Shown piece by piece: positions 51,439 through 60,116 of a DNA stretch of 64,000 nucleotides; position 1 is the stretch's first letter, and every line of letters begins with the position of its first letter. Under the pieces are notes generated by a model, which saw only the letters and a program-made list of their open reading frames with translations, did not search any database and was not told the origin of the DNA. The stretch comes from Nocardioides sp. (GTDB taxonomy: Bacteria > Actinomycetota > Actinomycetes > Propionibacteriales > Nocardioidaceae). The DNA lies in the NCBI GenBank assembly GCA_002729525.1, contig PBYI01000048.1, positions 1-64,000 on the forward strand, in the 5' to 3' direction. The position numbers and the translations under genes were made by a program.

Positions 51439-52743
51439 TCAGCGGACCGCCGGCGCGGGCAGGCGGCCCGCGCGCAGCATGAGTACGGCGCCCAGCGCCG
51501 CGGCGACGGCGCAGGCCGCGAGGGCGGCGGTGTAGTCGCCGGCGAGGTCGTGGACGGCGCCCACCGTGACGGGGCCGAGGGCCATCCCGACGGTCACCAG
51601 GAGGTTGCCGCGGGCCAGGATGGCGGCGAAGTCGCGGGCGCCGTAGCGGTCGGCCAGGAGCAGCGGCTGGAGGACCTGGAGATTGCCCATCGAGATGCCG
51701 AACGCCACCGTCGCCACGACGACCGCCGCGTGGGTCGGCAGCACGGCGAGGAGCACCAGGGACCCCGCCTGGAGGGTCATGAGTCCTGCCGTGGCTCGCG
51801 GCAGGGCGACGCGCTCGAACACCCAGCTGCCCGCCAGCCGGCCCACGACGCTGGCCGCTGCCGCGGTGGAGAGCGCGGTGGCGGCGATGGTGGTGTCCAG
51901 CCGCTCGGAGACCGCGTTGTAGAGGTGCGCGAGCGCGCCCAGCTGGGACAGCATCCCGAGCATGAGGGCGACACCGACCAGCAGGAACCACGGGTCGGCG
52001 AAGGCGTCGGCGGCGCTGCTCCCGGCCGTCGCGGGATCGACGGTCGTGCCGTCGGAGGGTGCGTCGCCGTCCGGCAGCAGCCCGCGACGCCCGGGGTCGG
52101 GCCGCACCGCCAGGCTCAGCGGGCCCGCGACGCCGAGCAGGAGCGCGGCCAGCCACGGACCCGCGCCCGCCACGCCGAGTCGCTCGACCAGCACGGCCAC
52201 CAGCGGCGACACCAGGGCACCGCCCACCGGAAGCCCCAGGAACACCAGGGACATCGCCCGCGCCCGGCGGCGGACGAACCACCGCGCGACGAGCGTGCTC
52301 GCCGGGATCACCGAGATCGCCGCGAAGCCCGCGCCGAGCAGGGTGTAGGCGAGCACGAGCTGCCAGGCGGTCTGCACCCGTCCGATCGCGAGCACGGCCA
52401 GGGCGGTGGCGAGCAGGCCCGGCAGCAGCACCGCGCGGGCGTCGTACCGGGCGAGCAGCCGACCCACCGGGAGCCCGGTGACACCGGTGGCGACGAGGAA
52501 GGCGCTCGTCGCCACGGACACCTGGGTGAGGCTGAAGCCACGCCCCTCCCGGGTCAGCGCGCTGAGGTAGACCGAGAGGCCGTAGAACGTCACCCCGACC
52601 CCGATCGCGAGCACGGCCGCCATCAGCACGACGACCGTCCAGCCCGGGAACCAGCGGCCGGGTCGTGGGCCCGCGGCGCCGGAGTCGTCCTCGCCCCCGA
52701 GCACCCCGGTCGGTCGCGGCACGGCGGGGCGCCGCTCAGCCAC
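51439..52743 (-). CDS. MFS transporter, 12-helix (OFA/monocarboxylate-like)
   Basis: 434 residues with about 12 hydrophobic segments. After helix 1, the first loop includes YGLSVYLSALTREGRGFSL, as in monocarboxylate/oxalate-formate type MFS proteins; the loop 2-3 motif reads VGRLLARYDARAVL and RWFVRRRARAMSLVFLGLP precedes helix 5. Uptake of an organic acid or export of an intermediate are both possible. GTG start overlapping the nitronate monooxygenase stop by 8 bases, so it belongs to the same unit. It is unrelated to the 14-helix exporter at 33679. Confidence 0.83.
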   Translation of the reverse strand: MAERRPAVPRPTGVLGGEDDSGAAGPRPGRWFPGWTVVVLMAAVLAIGVGVTFYGLSVYLSALTREGRGFSLTQVSVATSAFLVATGVTGLPVGRLLARYDARAVLLPGLLATALAVLAIGRVQTAWQLVLAYTLLGAGFAAISVIPASTLVARWFVRRRARAMSLVFLGLPVGGALVSPLVAVLVERLGVAGAGPWLAALLLGVAGPLSLAVRPDPGRRGLLPDGDAPSDGTTVDPATAGSSAADAFADPWFLLVGVALMLGMLSQLGALAHLYNAVSERLDTTIAATALSTAAAASVVGRLAGSWVFERVALPRATAGLMTLQAGSLVLLAVLPTHAAVVVATVAFGISMGNLQVLQPLLLADRYGARDFAAILARGNLLVTVGMALGPVTVGAVHDLAGDYTAALAACAVAAALGAVLMLRAGRLPAPAVR

Positions 52744-53674
52744 GGACGGCGACCCGGACGAACGAGGACAGCGACGCCGCGGCGTCCTCGAGCTCGGTCA
52801 CCGTGCGGGCGAGCAGCGTCGCGACGTCGACCACGTCGTCGACCCGGCCGGCCACCTGGCCGAGCTGCGCCAGGGACGCCTCGAGGTCGCCGTCGTCGTA
52901 CGTGCGCCGGACCTCGGCCAGCAGCGGACGTGCGTCGCCGCCGTCGGCAGCCGTGGCGGTGGCCGTCCGCAGCACCCGCATCGGTCGGCCGACGGTGCGG
53001 TTGAACATCATCGTGTCGACCTCGCGGGCGTCGACGACCGCCTGCTTGAGCCCGGGGTGGACGCCGGACTCCGTGGTGGCCAGCATCCGGGTGCCCATCT
53101 GCGCCCCCTGGGCGCCCAGGGCGAGGGCCGCGAGCAGGGACCGGCCGTCGGCGATCCCGCCGGCCGCGACCACGGGCACGTCGACGCGGGAGACCACCAG
53201 GGGCAGGAGCACCATCGTCGAGACCTCGTGCGGGCTCTTGAAGCCGGCGCCCTCGCCGCCCTCGACGACCAGCCCGTCCACGCCGGAGTCGACCGCCTTG
53301 AGCGCGGCCTCGAGGGTCGGGACGACGTGGTAGACCGTCAGGCCCGCGTCCTTGAGAGCGGGGGTGAGGCGCGCCGGCGACCCGGCCGAGGTCGTCACGA
53401 ACCGCACGCCCTCGGTCACGACCATCTCCACGATCGAGGGGTCCTGGGCGAAGGCGATGGGGATGTTGACGCCGAACGGGCGCGCGGTCAGGTCGCGCAC
53501 GCGACGGATGTCGTCACGCACGACGTCGACCGGGAGCGAGCCCGGGACGAGGCCCATCGCGCCGGCCTCCGACACTGCGGCGACGAGCTCGGGTCGGGCG
53601 ACCCAGCCCATCGGGGCGGAGAAGATCGGCAGATCGATGCCCAACTTGTTAGTGACGTCATTGTCAAATCCCAT
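52736..53674 (-). CDS. Nitronate monooxygenase/2-nitropropane dioxygenase-family FMN protein
   Basis: 312 residues, an FMN-binding TIM barrel: LGIDLPIFSAPMGWVARPEL at the start, PFGVNIPIAF, VVEGGEGAGFKSPHEVST with the usual glycine-rich phosphate site, VVAAGGIADGRSLLAALALGAQGAQMGTR. In mycobacterial cholesterol catabolism a protein of this family (IpdC) works on CoA thioesters in ring degradation, so an enoyl-CoA reductase-like role is possible here (inference). The family B operator lies inside codons 3-8, so the message is probably leaderless (TAGTCT lies 6 bases before the ATG). First gene of the leftward unit with MFS and MaoC. Confidence 0.83.
   Translation of the reverse strand: MGFDNDVTNKLGIDLPIFSAPMGWVARPELVAAVSEAGAMGLVPGSLPVDVVRDDIRRVRDLTARPFGVNIPIAFAQDPSIVEMVVTEGVRFVTTSAGSPARLTPALKDAGLTVYHVVPTLEAALKAVDSGVDGLVVEGGEGAGFKSPHEVSTMVLLPLVVSRVDVPVVAAGGIADGRSLLAALALGAQGAQMGTRMLATTESGVHPGLKQAVVDAREVDTMMFNRTVGRPMRVLRTATATAADGGDARPLLAEVRRTYDDGDLEASLAQLGQVAGRVDDVVDVATLLARTVTELEDAAASLSSFVRVAVRG
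53653..53666 (-). promoter_or_regulatory. Operator, family B, copy 6, within the start of the coding region
   Basis: On the minus strand TGACAATGACGTCA, 14 of 14 positions compatible with the consensus, covering codons 3-8 of the nitronate monooxygenase gene. Confidence 0.6.
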
Positions 53675-53785
53675 GTCCGGAGACTAGTCCCCGACCTACC
53701 CGTGATGCCAGGTGTGAGCAGCAGGTGGAGGCTTTGTGCTCGGCGCACCAGACCTAAGTCAGGTGCGACGGGCGGGGAGCCAAGT

Positions 53786-53806
53786 TGATGTCGACTTCAG
53801 TACGAT
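53786..53806 (+). promoter_or_regulatory. Operator, family B, copy 7 (divergent), and -10 of the TetR gene
   Basis: TGATGTCGACTTCA (53786-53799), the least typical copy, directly followed by TACGAT (53801-53806) as -10. It would allow autoregulation of the TetR gene. Confidence 0.45.
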
Positions 53807-53864
53807 GCACGTGCCGTGGCCGCAGCAGTCACCGGCGCGGCGCCCACACCGACGGGAGACAGCA

Positions 53865-54575
53865 ATGGCGAGAAGCAAGCGCATGGGGGTCTCCGCCAGC
53901 CCGGAGCAGCAGGAACGCCGCGACATCGGCCCGCTGACCGGGCGGGGGCACGCGCGGCGCGCGGCGCTCCTCGACGCGGCGCGCCGGGTCTTCGAGGAGC
54001 GCGGCTTCCTCGACACCCGGGTCGCCGACATCGCGGCCGAGGCCAAGGTCGCCCAGGGCACCTTCTACACCTACTTCGACTCCAAGGACGCGATCTTCCA
54101 GGCCGTCGCCTCGCGGGTGGCCGGCGACATGATCATCGAGCTCGGCGCCAGTCGCCCGCTCTCCACGGCCAGCTACGAGCGCACCCACGCCGCGATGCGT
54201 CGGTACGTCGAGTCCTACCGGAGCCGGGCGAAGATCCTCGCCCTCATCGAGCAGGTCGGCACCTTCACCCCCGAGATGAAGCGCATCCGGCTGCAGATGC
54301 GTGAGGCGCACGTCGACCGGCTCGCCCGCGGCATCGAGCACCAGCAGGAGCTCGGCATCGCCGACCCGGCGCTCGACCCGGTGCTCGCCGCGGAGGTGCT
54401 CGGCTCGATGGTCGACAGCACCTGCCACCTGTGGCTGACGTTGGGGCACGAGTTCGAGGAGAACGACCTCCTCGACACGCTGACGCGGATCTATCTCAAC
54501 GGCATCGGCGCCCGCGACAAGATCACCGACGACGCCGCGGCGACGGCGCGCGACGCGGTGGCAGCCGGGTCCTGA
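53865..54575 (+). CDS. TetR-family transcriptional regulator, candidate regulator of family B operators
   Basis: 236 residues. A basic N-terminal arm (MARSKRMG, ARRAALL) precedes the helix-turn-helix (about 25-75) with FLDTRVADIAAEAKVAQG and TFYTYFDSKDAIFQAVA. The C-terminal domain contains YVESYRSRAKILALIEQV and MVDSTCHLWLTLGHEF, typical of acyl-CoA-responsive TetR proteins of the KstR/FadR kind. GGGAGA lies 5 bases before the ATG. It is central to module B, divergent from the nitronate monooxygenase unit, and carries a variant operator in its own promoter, so it is the best candidate for the protein that binds TGACRnnGACGTCA (inference). Confidence 0.85.
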   Translation: MARSKRMGVSASPEQQERRDIGPLTGRGHARRAALLDAARRVFEERGFLDTRVADIAAEAKVAQGTFYTYFDSKDAIFQAVASRVAGDMIIELGASRPLSTASYERTHAAMRRYVESYRSRAKILALIEQVGTFTPEMKRIRLQMREAHVDRLARGIEHQQELGIADPALDPVLAAEVLGSMVDSTCHLWLTLGHEFEENDLLDTLTRIYLNGIGARDKITDDAAATARDAVAAGS

Positions 54576-54591
54576 CCCGGCGCTCGCCGCC

Positions 54592-54608
54592 CCGGTCGCC
54601 CCGACCGG
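54592..54608. terminator. Weak hairpin between convergent TetR and TesB genes
   Basis: CCGGTC and GACCGG around GCCCC; 6-pair stem in the 39-base gap between converging stops. Confidence 0.35.
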
Positions 54609-54614
54609 TGAGCG

Positions 54615-55448
54615 TCAGTCGCGGCGTCTCCGGACCAGGCACTCCTGGGTCAGGCTCGCGAGCGCTCGCCCGGCGGCGTCGTACATCGTGCCGGTGTACC
54701 AGCCCCGTCCGTGCGCGGTGACCTCCGGGCGTAGGTCGGTCAGCACCCAGTCGTCCGCCCGCGGCGGGTGGTGGAACCACACCGCGTGGTCGAGGCTGGC
54801 GCCGGGCAGCCAGCCGTCCTCCCCCCACGGCGAGAGGCCGCTGGAGATGTCGGACAGGTAGGTCAGCACCGCGGCGTGCAGCAACGGGTCGTCGGCGGGG
54901 TCCGGCAGGTCGGCGGTCGTGCGCGCCCAGAACCGGGTCGGCCACGCCGTCGGGCGTGGCTGCGTCCCCGCCCGGCCCTCGAACGACAGCAGGCGCGGCA
55001 GGCCGATCTCCTCGGTCTCCTCCGGCGGCTCCACCGACGGTGCGTCGCCGTCCTGCCGCTGTGGCGCGCCCTGCGAGCGCGGGTCCTCGCGCGCGAAGGA
55101 CGCCGCCATCGAGAAGATCACCTCGCCTCGCTGCACGGCCTCGACCCGGCGCGCGGAGTACGACCGGCCGTCGCGGTCGCGGCGCACCCGCAGCAGCGTG
55201 GGGTGCTCGGAGTCCCCCGCGCGCAGGAAGTAGCCGTGCAGGGAGTGCGGCAGCACGCCCTCGGGCACGGTGCGCCCGGCCGCGAGCAGCGCCTGCGCGG
55301 CCACCTGGCCGCCGTACAGCGCCATCACGTCGGGGGCGACGAACGTCGCGCGGAACAGGTCGGTGTCGACCTCCTCGAGCGTGAGGGCGTCGAGGAGGTC
55401 GCCGCGACCGACGCGGTCGGCCAGGGTGAAGGGCGGGGCGAAGGTCAT
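54615..55448 (-). CDS. Acyl-CoA thioesterase II (TesB-like)
   Basis: 277 residues, two hot-dog domains. LYGGQVAAQALLAAGRTVP and HSLHGYFLRAGDSEHPTL in the first, with SYSARRVEAVQRGEVIFSM, and SLDHAVWFHHP plus GWYTGTMYDAAGRALASLTQE in the second; the Asp/Gln/Thr set of TesB is represented by the D of SLDHAVWFH and the final TQE. It hydrolyses acyl-CoA and could relieve trapped CoA esters. Start overlaps the acyl-CoA synthetase stop (ATGA) so making and breaking of the thioester are co-expressed. Confidence 0.85.
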   Translation of the reverse strand: MTFAPPFTLADRVGRGDLLDALTLEEVDTDLFRATFVAPDVMALYGGQVAAQALLAAGRTVPEGVLPHSLHGYFLRAGDSEHPTLLRVRRDRDGRSYSARRVEAVQRGEVIFSMAASFAREDPRSQGAPQRQDGDAPSVEPPEETEEIGLPRLLSFEGRAGTQPRPTAWPTRFWARTTADLPDPADDPLLHAAVLTYLSDISSGLSPWGEDGWLPGASLDHAVWFHHPPRADDWVLTDLRPEVTAHGRGWYTGTMYDAAGRALASLTQECLVRRRRD

Positions 55449-57001
55449 GCGCCGGCGGGGGCGAGCAGCTGCTCCCGCAGGCGGCGCTTGAGGATCTTGC
55501 CGCTGGCGTTGAGGGGCATCTCGGGCAGCACGAGGTACTCCGCCGGCACCTTGTACGCCGCGAGCTGCTCGCGGCAGCGCACGGCGAGGGCGTCGACGTC
55601 GATCTCCTCGCCCGGGTGTGCGGTCAGGACGGCGACCACCACCTCGCCCCAGTGGTCGTGGGGTCTGCCGACGACCGCGACCTGGGCCACGCCCGGTGCG
55701 CCGGACAGCACCGTCTCGATCTCGATCGGGTAGATGTTCTCCCCGCCGCGGATGATCATGTCCTTGCGTCGCCCGGCGAGGTAGAGGTAGCCCTCCTCGT
55801 CCTGGCGGGCCAGGTCGCCGCCGTAGAACCAGCCGTCGCGGATCGCCTCGGCGGTCTCCTCCGGCATCTCCAGGTAGCCGTTCATCACTGCGTCGGAGCG
55901 GGTGACGACCTCGCCGACCTCACCGCGCGGCACGTCCTGGCCGTCCTCGCCGACGATGCGCAGCTCGACGCCGAAGGCCGGCTTGCCGAGAGAGCCGAGG
56001 AGGTGGGTGTCGCCGTCGAGCGCGCGCTGGTGGTCGGCCGAGCCGAGCACGGTCTGCAGTCCGCCCTCGGTGGCGGCGCCGAAGGCGTTGATGAGGCGGC
56101 ACCCGAAGGTCGTCATCGCCGTCCGCAGCAGCGTGGGAGAGATCGCCGCCCCGCCGTAGATGATCGAGCCGAGGGCGGAGTAGTCGCCGTCCTCGACGCC
56201 GGGCTGCTCCAGCAGCGTGCTGATCATCGTGGGCACCAGGAACACCCCGGACAGCCGTCCGCTGCGCATCCACCGCAGCACGCTGGCGGGCTCGAACTGC
56301 GGCAGGACCAGGGTCGGGAACCCCCGCCAGACGTGCATCATGATCATCGCCTGGCCGGCGATGTGAAAGGTCGGGCTGGCGGTGTAGCGGAACTCGCCGG
56401 GCTGGATCTCGTAGTCGATCGACATGTTGATGATCAGCGACTTGATCATCCCCTGCGACTGCAGCACGCCCTTGGGCAGACCGGTGGTCCCGGAGGTGAA
56501 GGCGAGGCCGATGACGTCCTCGTCGCGTACGTCGACGTCGGGCTCGACGTCCTCGCCGGAGGCGACGAGCTCCTCGTACCCCTCGGGACCGTCGACCTGG
56601 TCGAAGTCGACGAGCCCGTCGAGACCGTCGACCTGCGGGAGCAGGGCGCGACCGGTCGTCAGGTAGCGACCGGAGACGAACAGCAGGCGCGGCGTGGCGC
56701 GGCGCAGCAGGGTGAGCAGCTCGGAGTCGACGAGCCGGTTGTTGAGCGGAACGTAGACCGCGCCGAGCTTCATGCACGCCAGCAGCACCTCGATGTAGCC
56801 GGCGCAGTCGGTGCTGACGATCGCGACCTTGTCGCCCTGGCGCACGCCGCGGGCGGTCATCGCCTGGGCGAGCCGGTTGACCCGGCTGTTGGTCTCGGCG
56901 AACGACTGCTCGCGGCCGTCGTCGAAGACCAGGCAGGCGACGTCCGGCGAACGCTGGGCGGACAGGCGGAGGTAGTCGCCGACGCGGATCCTGGGACGCA
57001 T
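55445..57001 (-). CDS. Acyl-CoA synthetase (AMP-forming), module B paralogue 3
   Basis: 518 residues. AFTSGTTGLPKGVLQSQGM (about 171-189), FGAATEGGLQTVLGSADHQR, GGDLARQDEEGYLYLAGRRKD split by the hinge, GGENIYPIEIET and catalytic Lys in NASGKILKRRL. The nearest relative in the window is 38602. The ATG at 57001 has AGGAG 8 bases upstream; a longer reading to 57055 would place the operator inside the gene. First gene of a two-gene leftward unit with TesB, from a promoter with TTGACA and a family B operator. Confidence 0.88.
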   Translation of the reverse strand: MRPRIRVGDYLRLSAQRSPDVACLVFDDGREQSFAETNSRVNRLAQAMTARGVRQGDKVAIVSTDCAGYIEVLLACMKLGAVYVPLNNRLVDSELLTLLRRATPRLLFVSGRYLTTGRALLPQVDGLDGLVDFDQVDGPEGYEELVASGEDVEPDVDVRDEDVIGLAFTSGTTGLPKGVLQSQGMIKSLIINMSIDYEIQPGEFRYTASPTFHIAGQAMIMMHVWRGFPTLVLPQFEPASVLRWMRSGRLSGVFLVPTMISTLLEQPGVEDGDYSALGSIIYGGAAISPTLLRTAMTTFGCRLINAFGAATEGGLQTVLGSADHQRALDGDTHLLGSLGKPAFGVELRIVGEDGQDVPRGEVGEVVTRSDAVMNGYLEMPEETAEAIRDGWFYGGDLARQDEEGYLYLAGRRKDMIIRGGENIYPIEIETVLSGAPGVAQVAVVGRPHDHWGEVVVAVLTAHPGEEIDVDALAVRCREQLAAYKVPAEYLVLPEMPLNASGKILKRRLREQLLAPAGA

Positions 57002-57040
57002 GTGCTGTGCTCCTGACGGTGGGCGCTCGTCGCGCGAAAC

Positions 57041-57086
57041 TGACACGGGAGTCATGTGTGTAGTCGCCCGGGGCGCCGCGTGTCAA
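57041..57086 (-). promoter_or_regulatory. Promoter and family B operator (copy 8) of the ligase-TesB unit
   Basis: On the minus strand TTGACA (57086-57081), 18-base spacer, TACACA (57062-57057), then the operator TGACTCCCGTGTCA (57054-57041) at the transcription start. Same layout as at 36198. Confidence 0.55.
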
Positions 57087-57264
57087 CGGTCACAGGCCGT
57101 GTGGCACGGAGTGAGCGGGGTCACGAGCTGCGAGCGACCTCGATCGTTCTTCCAGCGTCCGGACCGCGATCTCGCGCGCGTGACGCGCTCTCGCGAGGGC
57201 AGCGTCCGGCCGCCCTGGGAAGTGCCCCACGCCCGGTCCCGCAGTGGCCGACTGGACCTGAACA
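57087..57264. other. Central part of the 304-base divergent intergenic region
   Basis: Between the promoters of the ligase (leftward) and crotonase (rightward) genes. No gene is seen. It contains only short GC-rich repeats; the regulatory elements lie at its two ends. Confidence 0.4.
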
Positions 57265-57298
57265 TGACATTGACATCACTATCGCTCGACCCGATACT
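57265..57298 (+). promoter_or_regulatory. Leaderless promoter and family B operator (copy 9) of the crotonase operon
   Basis: Operator TGACATTGACATCA (57265-57278) contains the -35 TTGACA (57270-57275); after a 17-base spacer comes GATACT (57293-57298), 7 bases before the ATG at 57306. Confidence 0.6.
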
Positions 57299-57305
57299 CG
57301 CCCTC

Positions 57306-58094
57306 ATGGCACTGGTCGCTGACGACGAGACCCCCCGCACCGTGCGGGTGCACCGCGACGGAGCGGTCGCCCGGATCACCCTGAGCAACCCGCGGCGCAA
57401 GAACGCGATCGGGGACGCGGGCTGGACCGAGCTCCGCGACGCCTGCGACTGGGTGGCCCACAGCGGTGTGCGTGCAGTCGTGGTGACCGGTGACGGCACC
57501 GACTTCTGCGCCGGCGCCGACCTGTCGCAGAGCGGCGACCGGCACTCGCTGGCCAACATGCGGATCGTCAACGAGGCCTGCCTGGCGCTGCACCGTCTGC
57601 CGTTGCCCGCCGTCGCTCGCGTGGACGGCTACGCGGTCGGCGCGGGGATGAACCTGGCGCTCGCGTGCGACTTCGTGGTCGCCAGCGACCGGGCGCGGTT
57701 CTCCCAGATCTTCGTACGCCGCGGGCTGTCGGTGGACTTCGGCGGCTCCTGGATCCTGCCCCGCCTGGTCGGGCTGCACCGGGCCAAGGAGCTGGTCATG
57801 CTCGGCGACATCGTGCCGGCCGACGAGCTCGCGACCCTCGGCGTGGTGCGCGACGTCGTCGCCCCCGCCGACCTCGACGCGACCGTCGAGCGGCTCGTCG
57901 ACCGCCTGGTCGCCGGACCGCCCCTGGCACTGGCCCAGTCCAAGCGCCTGCTGCACGACTCCTACGAGATCGGCCTGGAGCGGGCGCTCGAGGACGAGGC
58001 GCGCGTGCAGGCGGTCAACCTCGCCAGCGAGGACGCGGTCGAGGCGGGCAACGCGTTCTTCGAGAAGCGCGAACCCCGCTTCCAGGGTCGCTGA
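57306..58094 (+). CDS. Enoyl-CoA hydratase/isomerase (crotonase family)
   Basis: 262 residues. [52 protein letters not shown] and [18 protein letters not shown]. The position of the hydratase catalytic glutamate after RRGL is Asp (VDFGG), as in dienoyl-CoA isomerases and some specialised crotonases, so isomerisation or C-C bond cleavage is possible besides hydration. The start at 57306 has no ribosome-binding site but a -10 7 bases upstream; a longer reading from 57264 would put the operator inside the gene. First gene of a long operon (SDR, ACADs, crotonase). Confidence 0.83.
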   Translation: MALVADDETPRTVRVHRDGAVARITLSNPRRKNAIGDAGWTELRDACDWVAHSGVRAVVVTGDGTDFCAGADLSQSGDRHSLANMRIVNEACLALHRLPLPAVARVDGYAVGAGMNLALACDFVVASDRARFSQIFVRRGLSVDFGGSWILPRLVGLHRAKELVMLGDIVPADELATLGVVRDVVAPADLDATVERLVDRLVAGPPLALAQSKRLLHDSYEIGLERALEDEARVQAVNLASEDAVEAGNAFFEKREPRFQGR

Positions 58095-58158
58095 CCGCTC
58101 GCCCCCGCAGCCCGCGCACGACCCTCCCGACGTCCGACGAAGCACGAAGGAGACACAC

Positions 58159-58920
58159 ATGGAGCTCGACGGAACCGTGGCGCTGGTCTCGGGCGGGGCC
58201 TCCGGGCTCGGCCTGGCCACCGCCCGCCGCCTGCACGCCGCAGGAGCCTCGGTGCTGCTGCTCGACCTCCCCACCAGCGACGGCAAGGTCGTGGTGGAGG
58301 AGCTCGGCGAGCGGGCGGCCTTCGTGCCCGCCGACGTGCGCTCGGAGGAGGAGGTCGCCGCCGCTGTGCAGGCCGCGACCGAGATGGGCCCGCTGCGGGT
58401 GGCGGTCAGCTGCGCCGGCACCGGCGTGGCCGGCAAGACCGTCGGCCGCGACGGGCCGGCCCCGCTCGACGGCTTCGCCTGGACCGTGCAGGTCAACCTC
58501 GTCGGCACCTTCAACGTGCTCCGGCTCGCGGCGGCGGCCATGGCCGGGCTCGAGCCGGTCGACGGCGAGCGCGGGGTGCTGCTGGGCACCGCGTCGGTGG
58601 CAGCGTTCGAGGGCCAGGTCGGGCAGGCGGCGTACTCCGCCTCCAAGGGGGGCGTGGTCGGCATGACCCTCCCGATCGCCCGCGACCTCGCACCGCTGAT
58701 GATCCGGATGGTCACCATCGCGCCCGGCATCTTCGACACCCCGATGCTCGGCGGGCTGAGCGAGCCGGTGCGCCAGTCCCTCGGCGCGCAGGTGCCGCAC
58801 CCCTCCCGCCTCGGCAGCCCCGACGAGTACGCCGCGCTGGTGCAGCACGTCGTGGAGAACCCCATGCTCAACGGCGAGACGATCCGCCTCGACGGCGCGA
58901 TCCGGATGGCGCCCCGGTGA
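58159..58920 (+). CDS. HSD10-like 3-hydroxy-2-methylacyl-CoA dehydrogenase (SDR)
   Basis: 253 residues, very similar to human 17-beta-HSD type 10. Shared stretches include [60 protein letters not shown] and [13 protein letters not shown]. Cofactor motif SGGASGLG with an Asp at the second strand end (NAD), and SCAGTG in place of NNAG, as in HSD10. HSD10 oxidises 3-hydroxy-2-methylbutyryl-CoA and related branched hydroxyacyl-CoAs, which fits the alpha-methyl racemase in this module. GAAGGAG precedes the ATG; stop overlaps the ACAD start by 4 bases. Confidence 0.88.
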   Translation: MELDGTVALVSGGASGLGLATARRLHAAGASVLLLDLPTSDGKVVVEELGERAAFVPADVRSEEEVAAAVQAATEMGPLRVAVSCAGTGVAGKTVGRDGPAPLDGFAWTVQVNLVGTFNVLRLAAAAMAGLEPVDGERGVLLGTASVAAFEGQVGQAAYSASKGGVVGMTLPIARDLAPLMIRMVTIAPGIFDTPMLGGLSEPVRQSLGAQVPHPSRLGSPDEYAALVQHVVENPMLNGETIRLDGAIRMAPR

Positions 58921-60116
58921 CCGGGGAGACCGGGGCCACCGCCTCCGAGCCCGCCGGCGCCGACGACCTCGTGGAGTTCGCCTGGACCGACGAGCACGCC
59001 GACCTGCGCCAGGCGGTGCGCCGCCTGATGGCGACCCGGGCGCCGCTGGACCGCGCCCGCGCCGTCGCCGACTCGGGTGAGCGGCACGACGCCGACCTGT
59101 GGCGCACGATGGCCGAGCAGCTCGGCCTCCAGGGACTCGCGGTGCCCGAGGAGCACGGCGGCTTCGGCGGCACGCTCGTCGACGTCGCCCTGGTCGCCGA
59201 GGAGATGGGCACCGTGCTGCACGGCGGCCCCTTCCTGCCCACCGCGGTGCTCGCCCCGGCCGTGCTCGTGCCGCTGGCGGAGCACGACGGCGAGGCCGCC
59301 GCCCTGCTGGGCCGGATCGCCGCGGGCGCCACCACCGTCGCGGTCGCGGTCGCCGAGGGCCGGCACGCCTGGGCGCCCGGGCTGGTGACGACCCGTGCGA
59401 CCGGAGCACCCGGCAGCGAGCGGCTCACCGGTCGCAAGGACCTCGTCCTGGACGGTGCCGACGCCGACGAGGTGCTGGTGCTCGCCACCACCGACAGCGG
59501 CCCGGCATGGTTCCGGCTCGACACCACCGACGGCCCGCGCCGCGAGCGCTGCGCCACCCTCGACCTCACCCGGCCCGCCGCGACGCTGCACCTGGACGAC
59601 GTACCGGCGCGACGGCTGGGTGGCCCCGACACCGACGGGGCCGCCGTCGCCGACCGGGCGGCGCTCGTCGCGAGCGTCGTGCTCGCCGCCGAGCAGGTCG
59701 GAGGTGCCGCCGAGGTGGTGCGCCGCACCGCGGAGTACGTCACCACCCGGCGTCAGTTCGGTCGACCCGTGGGCAGCTTCCAGGGCGTCAAGCACCGCCT
59801 CGCCGACGCCGCCGTCCGCGCCGAGATGGCGCGCTCCGCGGCGTACTGGGCGGCCTTCCAGCGGCCCGGCACCGACGACTTCGAGCTCGGCGCGCTCGTC
59901 GCCCGCTCCCACTGCTCCGAGGCCTTCCTCCAGACCGCCAAGGACGGCATCCAGCTGCACGGCGGCATCGGCTTCACCTGGGAGCACGACATGCACCTGT
60001 TCCTGCGCCGGGCCCGGCTCGACGCGACCCTGCTCGGCGACGCCGCGGCCGCCCGCGAGCGGCTGCTCGCGCACGCCCTCCCCGACCTGGCCCCGAGTGC
60101 CACGGAGGTGGCCTGA
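58917..60116 (+). CDS. Acyl-CoA dehydrogenase, subunit of a heteromeric enzyme (pair 1)
   Basis: 399 residues. [57 protein letters not shown] and [20 protein letters not shown], the last being typical of one subunit type of the two-subunit (alpha2beta2) FadE enzymes of actinobacterial steroid catabolism. The FAD loop (MTEP...GSD) is missing from the middle domain, which reads [16 protein letters not shown], so the neighbouring subunit is needed to complete an FAD site. Overlap with the next ACAD gene (TGATG) supports a 1:1 complex. Confidence 0.85.
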   Translation: MTGETGATASEPAGADDLVEFAWTDEHADLRQAVRRLMATRAPLDRARAVADSGERHDADLWRTMAEQLGLQGLAVPEEHGGFGGTLVDVALVAEEMGTVLHGGPFLPTAVLAPAVLVPLAEHDGEAAALLGRIAAGATTVAVAVAEGRHAWAPGLVTTRATGAPGSERLTGRKDLVLDGADADEVLVLATTDSGPAWFRLDTTDGPRRERCATLDLTRPAATLHLDDVPARRLGGPDTDGAAVADRAALVASVVLAAEQVGGAAEVVRRTAEYVTTRRQFGRPVGSFQGVKHRLADAAVRAEMARSAAYWAAFQRPGTDDFELGALVARSHCSEAFLQTAKDGIQLHGGIGFTWEHDMHLFLRRARLDATLLGDAAAARERLLAHALPDLAPSATEVA

